Below, piece by piece: positions 1 through 6,028 of a stretch of 6,028 nt of DNA (the first letter of the stretch is position 1; every line of letters begins with the position of its first letter). The notes beneath the pieces are model-generated. The model was not told the origin of the DNA. It was given only the letters and a program-made list of their open reading frames with translations, and searched no databases. The stretch is from an uncultured Pirellulaceae bacterium (GTDB lineage Bacteria > Planctomycetota > Planctomycetia > Pirellulales > Pirellulaceae). The DNA lies in assembly GCA_934255105.1 (NCBI GenBank), contig CAKQNH010000327.1, positions 1 to 6,028 on the forward strand. Reading direction: 5' to 3'. The position numbers were made by a program, and so were the translations under genes.

Positions 1-35
1 CCCTCAGATAGGGGGGGGGGCCGTGCGCAAGCTAT

Positions 36-123
36 CCATGCGTTTAAGCCCTCCCCAGCCGCTGACACGTCCGACCCTCCCGCAGGCGGGAGGGTACCAT
101 GTGCGACCTGCCATGCGGTTTAA
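36..123. repeat. Imperfect direct repeats flanking the hairpin
   Basis: CCATGCGTTTAA at 36-47 recurs as CCATGCGGTTTAA at 111-123, differing by one inserted G. The two copies bracket 63 bases that contain the palindrome. This could be the footprint of a small inserted palindromic element, or a local duplication; with only one copy in view it could also be chance. Confidence 0.4.
74..95. repeat. Perfect GC-rich inverted repeat downstream of the operon, possible transcription end
   Basis: Ten-base perfect arms, ACCCTCCCGC (74-83) and GCGGGAGGGT (86-95), which would fold as a nine-pair stem with a four-base loop. On the plus-strand reading, five more pairs (66-70 with 99-103, one of them G-U) can form beyond a 3x3 internal loop. 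It lies 46 bases after the stop codon of the last gene, where a terminator or 3'-end stabilising hairpin would be expected. No T-run follows on either strand, so it is not a classical intrinsic terminator. A dispersed palindromic element is the main alternative. Confidence 0.8.
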
Positions 124-141
124 CGAGGTCGGGACGAAGTG

Positions 142-2436
142 CTACGGTAACTGCCAACTCTTGCGTAAGCCCCATTCGCAGCTCATCAACGCGCAAAACA
201 ACACCAGTACCAGCCACGCGTCCCAGGTGCCGTCCCCCAAACGGCGTTTTTCCACCGTGAACACCTGCGTCTCCTGCTGCCGCTCCCGGAGCCAGTCGAG
301 CGCGACGCCGATCTCCTCAGGCAAGACCAATTGTCCTCCGGCGGCCTGATTGGCGGCCACGATATTGTTCATCATTTGCCAATCTGCGGCGGGCTGCATC
401 AGCTCGCGAGATTCGTCGCGGACAATAAAGGCCGTCTCCGCATGATAAGTCTTCCCATCACTCCCTTGGGCGGTCAGAGCCGCGCGGTAGAGCCCCGGCG
501 TATCTAGCCCTAACAGCGTGGCTTGAAGGCGATTCTCACCAGCGGCTGTCGAGCTGACATTCGGCAGTCGCACACCCTCGCGGAAAAGTTCAATCTCGAC
601 CTGCTCCGGCATCGGCTTGCCTTCGCTGCCACCGAACCATTCCACCGCCAGATTGGGCGTTTCGTCCAACTGCAATCGCCGACGTTCCATGTCCATCCGA
701 AAGCCTTCACTCAGCGAATCGCGGCGCACCAGCCACAGCACGGCTTGTCGCCAGAATTGTCGATGCGCTTTGGATTGCCCCGCCAGATACCAACGCCACG
801 TACTGTCACCAGCAAAAGCCAACACGCGGCCTTTGCCAAACTCCCCCGTCACCAACGCAGGTTCGCGCTGCGGTCCCTCCAGTAGCACTTGTACACCAGG
901 ATTGCGGGAGAGTTCACCAAAGCGATTCATGCCTTGCAGGGGCTTCAGCGAGCTCCACATGCGCGTGTTGTCGGGCTCGGGCGCTAGGGTGGTAATGGGA
1001 TGCGGTCGCGTCGGGCGTAGCGGGATGTCCCCCAAGATCTGCAGTTCACGATCGATGGGCGCATCCCACACGTGGGCTTTCTTAGTCAATTCGAAAGGGA
1101 ACAAGGGTGCCAGCGGACTACGGCCGTATCCGCCCGCATCGAAACTTCGATAGCCGCCCATGAACAAAATTCCCGCGCCACGCCGCACGCGGGCCACGAT
1201 CTCGCGCGCCGCACTATCGGACAGTGCCTCGGCCGCCAAGTCGTCGATGATCAGCACATCGAAAGGATCCAGCCGAACTCCCAATTCCATCGGCCATCGC
1301 TTCCGCTCGCGCTCCGGCCAGAGTTGGAACTCAGTTGCAAAGTCCTGCGACTCCTCGAGCGAACGCCGCAGGAATTTCTGTTCGGGGAGCGGCTGGCCTG
1401 CTAAATACAGAATGCGCACGCCTCCTTCGCGAACCGTTACAAAGCTGAGCGTTTGGTTATTGGCCTTGCTCTCCTCGCGCGCCGCTACCGAAGCGTTGGC
1501 TTCCAGCAGGTATTCACCTTCGTCGGGAAGAACGATCGTGAATTCAAGGGGCAGTTTTTCACTGGGCTTGGTGGCGATGACTTCGCGACTACCCACCGTC
1601 TGATCGGGCTTTCCACTAGCCCGCAGAGTCAATTCAATCTTGATCGGAATGCCCTGTACGCCTTGGGCGCTGATAACCAGCGGGATTTTCAACTCCTTCT
1701 TCACAAAGGCGGTAAACTGCTCGGGCACACCCTCGATGGCAACATCTTTGATTTGACTCTTTTCACCACGTGGCCCAATGCCCACCATCAACACGGGTTG
1801 ATCGAGCTGTGCCATCTGCCGCGCAACCACACTGGGATCCACGGGGGCGGGAATGAGAGTCTGTGTGCCGTCGCCCATTAGGATCACGCCCCGCAGCGGC
1901 GGATCGAGCTGCATTTGCCCAATCTTTGACAATGCAGTCCCCAGATCGGTCACGCGACCTGACGGTGGCTTGGAAAACGCCTTTTGCAATGCGGGCAGAT
2001 CATCGCTGGGAGCAATGACCAAGTCGCCATCGTAGAAGTAGGGTACAAGCTGTGTTTGGCCAATCTTCAAATCCGTCGCCGACACGATGGCTTGCCACAC
2101 CTCGCGTTCGATCTCCCAGCGACTGCGGTCGCTGGTATCGCTAGCTAGGCTCATGCTTTGCGAACGATCGATGAGCACGGCAACTGCCCCAGCGCTTTGA
2201 TTTTCTCGCTGAGTGATCAAACCGGGGCGAAGCCATCCCAAGAGCAACAGCAACATGGCCAAGAAACGCAGCAGGCACAGCAGCCAGCGGGCGCGCAGCG
2301 ATAGCCCTGCAGACGACAGCGTCAACCACAGGCTGGCGATCATTACCAACGCCAGCGGCACCAGCGCAATCCAACCAAAGACTGGTTCGACGCTCAGTTG
2401 CGCGACGATCATAGAACTAAACACCAGGTCAATCAT
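142..2436 (-). CDS. Membrane-anchored VWA protein with GATase-like domain
   Basis: A 764-residue protein, the last gene of the operon. Two N-terminal helices (about 21-41 and 50-70) flank a short basic loop. A VWA domain follows at about 84-222 with an apparently complete MIDAS: D90-x-S92-x-S94, T163 and D189 (LMGDG). Next are an Ig-like region (about 228-335), a glutamine-amidotransferase-like fold (about 337-570; GVRILYLAGQPLPEQKFLRR, FDVLIIDDL, EFGKGRVLAFAGD), a second beta-rich region (about 585-672), a helical stretch and one C-terminal helix (about 738-755) followed by a basic tail. Proteins like this are often labelled glutamine amidotransferase, but the only cysteines seen are C54, C748 and C753, all in membrane helices, so catalysis is unlikely. 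Domain order matches the preceding gene, pointing to paralogy. The ATG at 2434-2436 is used; its Shine-Dalgarno is weak, and M9 (2410-2412) is an alternative start with no better site. Likely role: metal-dependent protein binding outside the inner membrane, as part of the MoxR-VWA system. Confidence 0.92.
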   Translation of the reverse strand: MIDLVFSSMIVAQLSVEPVFGWIALVPLALVMIASLWLTLSSAGLSLRARWLLCLLRFLAMLLLLLGWLRPGLITQRENQSAGAVAVLIDRSQSMSLASDTSDRSRWEIEREVWQAIVSATDLKIGQTQLVPYFYDGDLVIAPSDDLPALQKAFSKPPSGRVTDLGTALSKIGQMQLDPPLRGVILMGDGTQTLIPAPVDPSVVARQMAQLDQPVLMVGIGPRGEKSQIKDVAIEGVPEQFTAFVKKELKIPLVISAQGVQGIPIKIELTLRASGKPDQTVGSREVIATKPSEKLPLEFTIVLPDEGEYLLEANASVAAREESKANNQTLSFVTVREGGVRILYLAGQPLPEQKFLRRSLEESQDFATEFQLWPERERKRWPMELGVRLDPFDVLIIDDLAAEALSDSAAREIVARVRRGAGILFMGGYRSFDAGGYGRSPLAPLFPFELTKKAHVWDAPIDRELQILGDIPLRPTRPHPITTLAPEPDNTRMWSSLKPLQGMNRFGELSRNPGVQVLLEGPQREPALVTGEFGKGRVLAFAGDSTWRWYLAGQSKAHRQFWRQAVLWLVRRDSLSEGFRMDMERRRLQLDETPNLAVEWFGGSEGKPMPEQVEIELFREGVRLPNVSSTAAGENRLQATLLGLDTPGLYRAALTAQGSDGKTYHAETAFIVRDESRELMQPAADWQMMNNIVAANQAAGGQLVLPEEIGVALDWLRERQQETQVFTVEKRRLGDGTWDAWLVLVLFCALMSCEWGLRKSWQLP

Positions 2437-2453
2437 CCAGGCCTATTCATGGT
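2434..2453 (-). promoter_or_regulatory. 17-base junction with a five-codon mini reading frame ending in the next start codon
   Basis: Between the TAA of the BatA-like gene and the ATG of the last gene, the minus strand reads ACCATGAATAGGCCTGG. An ATG at 2449-2451 opens a frame encoding MNRPG whose TGA stop overlaps the downstream ATG (ATGA). The only Shine-Dalgarno-like bases for the long gene are a weak AGG about 5 bases upstream. The mini frame is seen directly. Whether it is translated, or re-initiates on the long gene, is speculation; it may be chance. Confidence 0.25.
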
Positions 2454-4829
2454 TTATATGCCTAGCTTTATCTGATAAAAGCGGTTGGACATCGCCTGCT
2501 CCGCTAGAAACAGACCGGCCACCAACAGCATCAGCAGCGGATAGAGCTCGCGTCCGAAACGCGCCTGCCCTACGCTGCTTTCCACCTCGCTACGTTGGCG
2601 CGCCAAACGATAGTTGCCACTGCCCAATCTCGCATCCAAGTCGGCGGGCAGCATACGCACGAGCGTGGTGTCGCTGGCCGGAACGTTGACGCTAAACGCG
2701 CGCACCACCGTTTCATTGCGTTGTCCGCGCAGTCGGTAGATGCCCGCTTGTTCGAAGGCACCCAAGTTGAGCACACCATCCGTCGCTGTTGGACGCTGCA
2801 ATTGCGCGTCGGGCGTCATCAGATCATAGCGACTGGGCCATTGCAGTGGATCATTGGGCAGCGATACCGCTTGCCCCACTTCATAGTTTAGGCTTTCGCG
2901 ATTGGCACCGCTAAGCGACCGAAATGAGCCTAGCAGGATAGCGAACGATGGGAGCGGGTCGCTGGCCCACAGCAAGTTCCATAACTCGCGCTTGGACGAT
3001 TCGAACTCGGGAATGGGGGTGGTCAGAGTCATTATCTCCCCCCGACCGCGACTCTCCAAAGTGAGAAAGGGAGCCGAGCCATCGCTGAGTCTCATGAGCG
3101 TCAGCACGCCATCGTTGAGCGATGAAAAGGCCCAGTTGCGATAGACCGGATAGACGTTCCAAATCACTTCGTCAGGAGATTGTCCCAAAGCGAAAAACAC
3201 CGGATGCGAAAGCGCCACCGGCTCCGGGAATACCACTGCATCGGAGCTGCTGCGAACGGCCAAGCCGGACAGCGGCCCCGGTAGCAATTGCGTCAATGCA
3301 TTCCCCTGCACGCTCTCGAGCGATCCCATGCTGGAACCCAGGATTAGAAACAGCCCGCCGCCGTCGACCACATGTTGCTGCAACTTTTCAACCACTTGCT
3401 TGGTCAGCGGTGGTGGGTCGTACAGACAGATGACCGCGTAGCGCTCCAGTGGAACACTCGGCAACTGCACAAAGCGGACTTGATCGATCGACGCATCTTC
3501 CGCATTGCGACCAGCGACTGCCGACGGATCGACGATCGCGCGCAAATTCTGTCCGATGGCCGCATCATCCGCAACGATCAAGGTTGGACGTTGCTGTTGA
3601 GCCAGTACCGTCAAGTAGCGCTCGTTGTCGATCAGCAACGGATCGGGTTGATCGAGATCAACCGTGAAATTGTGTGGACCCGCATCCAAGTTAGTTGCCC
3701 GCAGCGTCACACGAGCCGTATTGGAAGCACCAAACTCGACTACCTGTCGGTCGACCACTCGTCGCCCCTCCACATACAGTTTCCCATCGCGAATGACTGG
3801 TGGAGTACTGGCCGAGACGGCTTCTTGGTGCAATTCAATATTCAATTCGTCGCGCGCACCAGTGGCAGGTCGAAACACATCGATCTCTATGTTGACTTCG
3901 CCGCCGACGGGCACGGTATCGAAATCTGCGACGGGATCTCCCAAGCGATAGTTGACTAGGTCTTCCGACCCCACATCGATCACTTGCACAAGAACTTCCT
4001 CCGCGTGACTGCCCAGCAACTCTGCCAGTTCGCCTGCGCTGGTTGGCCAGGAACTGGCCGTCAGGTCCGTCACCACGTAGATCTCTTTACGCTCCAGCTC
4101 GCTAGCTAGGACCAGGTCGAGCCCCGTGCGGATGCGGGCTAGCAAATCGACGTGCGCGCCGCGCGTTTCGATAATCTTCAGTTGGGATTTGGCTGTGGCC
4201 GGATCGAGCGCCAGAGCGCCGACGGGAGCGCCCGAGAGTATACCCACGCGGCTATCGACGGGCAGTTGGTCGAGTATCCACTGGCCCATGTCGCGGGCTA
4301 ACTCTTGACGCGTAGTGTTGTCGGTGCGATAGCCCATGCTGGGACCATTGTCGATGATCAGTACAGCCGCAACGGGCGACATCTGGTCAGAGCTCGGCAC
4401 GCTAGGGCCTTTGGAGAACGCATTGACGCTCCACACCGCCGCTGCAGTCCACAGTGCCGCCGCGATCGCTGCGGCCGTCAGCCACACGCTGGCGGGGCGC
4501 CGCGATGCGAAAGCCACCGCAGCGATCAGCGAAGCTAGCAGGCCGCAGCCAGCCAGCGCCGAACCTGTCAGCACACTGCCGAGCATCACGCTGTGGATCC
4601 GCGGCCGAGCCAGCGCCAGCGCTAAAGCCGCCAATAGCAAAATGCGCAGCAGCAGCAGCAATATGTGACGCAGTTGCCAACTCATGCTCTGCTCTTGTGT
4701 CGTCTGCCGCACAAATCGCAGGGCTGGAAAGTCGATGAGCTGCGGTTGGCTGCGCCCAAACAGATGCAACAAGATCGGGATCGATATCGCTCCCACTCCA
4801 GCTAGCAAACTTAAGTGCAAAAAACTCAT
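2454..4829 (-). CDS. BatA-type membrane protein with degenerate VWA and GATase-like domains
   Basis: A 791-residue membrane protein. The N-terminus is a BatA-type double-transmembrane domain: helix 1 at about 3-22, a basic loop containing LIDFPALRFVRQ, helix 2 at about 55-76 ending in ALARPRI. Two further helices (about 81-107 and 113-135) are unusual. A VWA-like domain spans about 153-290. Its MIDAS is degenerate: D160-x-G162-x-S164 lacks the middle Ser, the Thr position appears to be V227, and D255 remains. Then come an Ig-like region (about 295-410, ending DNERYLTV), a glutamine-amidotransferase-like fold (about 413-640) without a catalytic cysteine, a beta-rich region (about 640-715), and a final helix (about 762-779). 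Positive-inside charges put both termini of the large middle region outside the inner membrane. The ATG at 4827-4829 follows a good Shine-Dalgarno and starts exactly where BatA domains start. Probably an envelope-side component of the MoxR system. Not an orthologue of Bacteroides BatA in full length, so no symbol is given. Confidence 0.92.
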   Translation of the reverse strand: MSFLHLSLLAGVGAISIPILLHLFGRSQPQLIDFPALRFVRQTTQEQSMSWQLRHILLLLLRILLLAALALALARPRIHSVMLGSVLTGSALAGCGLLASLIAAVAFASRRPASVWLTAAAIAAALWTAAAVWSVNAFSKGPSVPSSDQMSPVAAVLIIDNGPSMGYRTDNTTRQELARDMGQWILDQLPVDSRVGILSGAPVGALALDPATAKSQLKIIETRGAHVDLLARIRTGLDLVLASELERKEIYVVTDLTASSWPTSAGELAELLGSHAEEVLVQVIDVGSEDLVNYRLGDPVADFDTVPVGGEVNIEIDVFRPATGARDELNIELHQEAVSASTPPVIRDGKLYVEGRRVVDRQVVEFGASNTARVTLRATNLDAGPHNFTVDLDQPDPLLIDNERYLTVLAQQQRPTLIVADDAAIGQNLRAIVDPSAVAGRNAEDASIDQVRFVQLPSVPLERYAVICLYDPPPLTKQVVEKLQQHVVDGGGLFLILGSSMGSLESVQGNALTQLLPGPLSGLAVRSSSDAVVFPEPVALSHPVFFALGQSPDEVIWNVYPVYRNWAFSSLNDGVLTLMRLSDGSAPFLTLESRGRGEIMTLTTPIPEFESSKRELWNLLWASDPLPSFAILLGSFRSLSGANRESLNYEVGQAVSLPNDPLQWPSRYDLMTPDAQLQRPTATDGVLNLGAFEQAGIYRLRGQRNETVVRAFSVNVPASDTTLVRMLPADLDARLGSGNYRLARQRSEVESSVGQARFGRELYPLLMLLVAGLFLAEQAMSNRFYQIKLGI

Positions 4830-4834
4830 GCCTG

Positions 4835-4840
4835 CCCCTT
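4835..4840 (-). promoter_or_regulatory. Ribosome-binding site of the BatA-like gene, overlapping the DUF58 stop
   Basis: On the minus strand AAGGGG starts inside the TAA stop of the DUF58 gene and is followed by CAGGC and the ATG. Its purine-rich sequence and short spacing support the start at 4829 and suggest coupled translation. Confidence 0.6.
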
Positions 4841-5735
4841 AGAAGCGATTGCGCCGACGTAATAGGTATTCCATCAATGCTTTGTCATAGGGCTGGCTGG
4901 TATCGAGAGGTATATAGTCGATGCGGCTCTCGCTGAATTCGCGCTCGAGTCGCTTGCGAAATTCCTCGATCGTCTTGCGGTATTCAGTGGCGGCGTCCGC
5001 GGCGCGCACCGATTCAGTGGCACCCGTCTCTGGATCGCGCAGTTGGACTGTTCCTTGAAATGGAAAGGTCACTTCCGCTTCATCCAGCACATGGAACACG
5101 ATCACGTCGTGCCCCGCGTGTCGCAGATTCCGCAAAGCGCGCAACATCGGCTCTTCTTCGCTCAATAGATCGCTGAAGATCATGATCAAGCCACGTTGCC
5201 GGAGCATGGCCGCCAACTGATTGATGGAGCCTGCCAGATCGGTTTTGCCCGAAACCTTCAGTTTTGTTAGATGGCTCAGGATCGTTGGCAGTTGACTTCG
5301 GCGACTGCGCGGTGGAACGCTTGCACCCAGCTTCGTATCAAACGTGACTAGGCCGACCGGGTCTTGCTGCGATATCATCAGATAGCTCAGCGCGGCCGCC
5401 AAGCAAATGCAATAATCCAACTTGGTCAACGTTTGGCGGTAGGTGTAATCCATCGACGCGCTCAGGTCGATGGCCAAGTAACCGGTTAAATTAGTTTCTG
5501 ATTCGAACTTCTTGACGTAGTACTTGCCGGTCTTGGCATAGGCGACCCAGTCGATGTCCTTGGGGTCGTCGCCGGAGGAGTACCGTCGGTGCTCGCTGAA
5601 TTCAACACTGAAACCATGAAACGGACTGGCATGCAGTCCTTGTAGAAAACCGCGCACCACCATTTTGGCGCGCAGGTCCAGACGCTTGATTTGCGCGGCC
5701 AACTCGGGTTTCAAATATTGCTCGACGGCAACCAT
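4839..5735 (-). CDS. DUF58 domain protein with VWA fold (MoxR partner)
   Basis: A 298-residue protein, normal length for the soluble DUF58 group. Residues about 41-80 carry the DUF58 signature: GFSVEFSEHRRYSSGDD, then PKDIDW and a K-F-E-S-E-T-N segment. A VWA domain follows at about 85-220. Its MIDAS metal-binding positions look complete: D90-x-S92-x-S94, T165 (in GKTDL) and D189 (in FSDL). No signal peptide is seen. The hydrophobic stretch near 108-122 is short and contains charged or polar residues, so a cytoplasmic protein is most likely. DUF58 proteins are nearly always encoded beside MoxR ATPases and are thought to act as adaptor or substrate-binding partners, but their biochemistry is poorly known. 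The ATG at 5733-5735 is chosen because it lies 6 bases after the ATPase stop with a plausible Shine-Dalgarno, and because the N-terminus (KPELAAQIKRLDLRAK) is typical of the family. Family assignment is firm; the exact role is inferred from neighbours. Confidence 0.95.
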   Translation of the reverse strand: MVAVEQYLKPELAAQIKRLDLRAKMVVRGFLQGLHASPFHGFSVEFSEHRRYSSGDDPKDIDWVAYAKTGKYYVKKFESETNLTGYLAIDLSASMDYTYRQTLTKLDYCICLAAALSYLMISQQDPVGLVTFDTKLGASVPPRSRRSQLPTILSHLTKLKVSGKTDLAGSINQLAAMLRQRGLIMIFSDLLSEEEPMLRALRNLRHAGHDVIVFHVLDEAEVTFPFQGTVQLRDPETGATESVRAADAATEYRKTIEEFRKRLEREFSESRIDYIPLDTSQPYDKALMEYLLRRRNRF

Positions 5736-5740
5736 CGCGG

Positions 5741-5747
5741 CCTACTT
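5741..5747 (-). promoter_or_regulatory. Probable ribosome-binding site of the DUF58 gene, overlapping the moxR stop
   Basis: On the minus strand the sequence is AAGTAGG, one mismatch from AAGGAGG, followed by five bases and the ATG. It includes the last Lys codon and the TAG stop of the ATPase, so ribosomes finishing the ATPase sit on the start region of the next gene. Translational coupling is inferred. Confidence 0.55.
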
Positions 5748-6028
5748 CGCTTGTACAGGAGGCGGAGGTGGTGGTGAGGCGACAAGCGTGGCCGAGGCAG
5801 TACCGCTGAACTTAGGGACATCCGGTTCGGGGATCTCCTTTAGCAACCGCTGCACGATCAGCTCGCTGGTCATGCCTTCCGCCTGGGCCTGAAAGTTCGT
5901 GCTCACGCGGTGTCGCAGGACGGGAATAGCGATGCGGCGGATGTCCTCGAGCGCGATGCTGAAGCGGCCGTCCATGGCAGCCATCGCCTTGCCCCCGTTG
6001 ATCAAGAACTGCCCGGCCCGCGGCCCGG
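5742..6028 (-). CDS. moxR: MoxR-family AAA+ ATPase, C-terminal part (cut by window edge)
   Basis: Only the last 94 codons are present; the frame stays open to the right edge, so the start and the Walker A/B motifs lie outside. The visible part opens with GPRAGQFL, the sensor-2 region typical of MoxR ATPases (usually G-A-S/G-P-R-A). It continues with a small helical lid domain: a G-G-K-A...DGRF stretch, then LEDIRRIAIPVLRHRV and a TNFQAQAEGM-like segment, which are family hallmarks. MoxR ATPases are hexameric cytoplasmic AAA+ proteins that use ATP to remodel or mature partner proteins together with VWA-domain proteins, and three VWA proteins follow directly here. After the lid there is an unusual tail of about 25 residues, low in complexity and ending in six prolines and VQAK. 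A TTG codon at 6003-6005 is internal, not a start, because the homologous sequence continues upstream of it. The stop codon lies 6 bases before the DUF58 start. The family call is secure; the substrate is unknown. Confidence 0.95.
   Translation of the reverse strand, partial: GPRAGQFLINGGKAMAAMDGRFSIALEDIRRIAIPVLRHRVSTNFQAQAEGMTSELIVQRLLKEIPEPDVPKFSGTASATLVASPPPPPPVQAK

Larger units (their letters stand above)
1..141. other. Non-coding stretch after the operon
   Basis: These 141 bases follow the last stop codon (in transcription direction) and run to the window edge. They hold a homopolymer of ten G at 11-20, a C-rich stretch at 49-56, the inverted repeat and the flanking direct repeats. No convincing reading frame, RNA gene or promoter was seen. 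The plus-strand frame that starts here at a GTG (23) runs antisense into the last operon gene and has no recognisable protein features. Confidence 0.6.

Noticed and set aside
74..95. Classical intrinsic terminator
   Set aside because: The stem is strong but no T-run follows on either strand, so it is listed as an inverted repeat with possible 3'-end function only.
23..349. Plus-strand frame from a GTG running from the non-coding edge into the last gene
   Set aside because: It has no convincing binding site, passes through the palindrome and overlaps the C-terminal membrane helix of a well-supported gene in antisense.
617..1153. Plus-strand open frame of 178 codons
   Set aside because: It is antisense to the amidotransferase-like part of the last gene; its product is a Ser/Arg/Pro-rich shadow with no recognisable features.
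3372..3959. Plus-strand open frame of 195 codons
   Set aside because: It lies wholly antisense to the BatA-like gene, whose domains are continuous through this stretch. The predicted protein is rich in Arg, Gln and Asp with no domain, membrane segment or motif.
4646..4660. Five-copy GCA trinucleotide repeat
   Set aside because: It encodes the leucine run of the second membrane helix in the BatA-like protein and needs no other explanation.
6003..6005. TTG as the start of a short separate 87-residue gene
   Set aside because: The frame stays open to the window edge and the residues before it (GPRAGQF) match the conserved MoxR sensor-2 region, so the gene is a fragment of a longer one.

Overview
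The window holds four consecutive genes, all on the minus strand and tightly packed (gaps of 6, 9 and 17 bases). Read in the direction of transcription, from the right edge to the left, they are: the C-terminal end of a MoxR-family AAA+ ATPase (cut by the window edge), a soluble DUF58 protein with a von Willebrand A (VWA) domain, a membrane-anchored protein with a BatA-type N-terminus, a VWA domain and a glutamine-amidotransferase-like fold, and a second membrane-anchored VWA/amidotransferase-like protein. No gene is supported on the plus strand. Bases 1-141, after the last stop codon, are non-coding and carry a strong perfect palindrome and a run of ten G.

The gene order moxR - DUF58 - BatA/VWA - VWA/GATase-like, the large multi-domain membrane VWA proteins and the moderately high G+C most resemble Planctomycetota (Pirellulaceae-like). 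This is a judgement from protein style and gene order; no search was run.

How the parts may work together: in characterised relatives, MoxR ATPases pair with VWA proteins to form chaperone-like or metal-insertion machines that mature or remodel other proteins, often linked to the cell envelope. Here the MoxR ATPase and the DUF58 protein look cytoplasmic. The two large proteins have N-terminal membrane helices, a long region predicted to lie outside the inner membrane, and one C-terminal helix. They share the same domain order and look like ancient tandem paralogues. One keeps a full metal-binding MIDAS motif and the other has lost two of its five positions. Neither has a cysteine where an amidotransferase nucleophile would sit, so these domains are probably structural or binding folds.

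At two junctions the likely ribosome-binding site overlaps the stop codon of the preceding gene, and at the third a five-codon reading frame ends inside the next start codon. This suggests one transcript with coupled translation, whose promoter lies beyond the right edge. The main points for follow-up are the degenerate/intact MIDAS pair, the extra transmembrane pair in the BatA-like protein, the hexaproline tail of the ATPase, and the hairpin flanked by imperfect direct repeats downstream of the operon. The system type is known (MoxR-VWA). Its cellular job in this organism cannot be read from the sequence.
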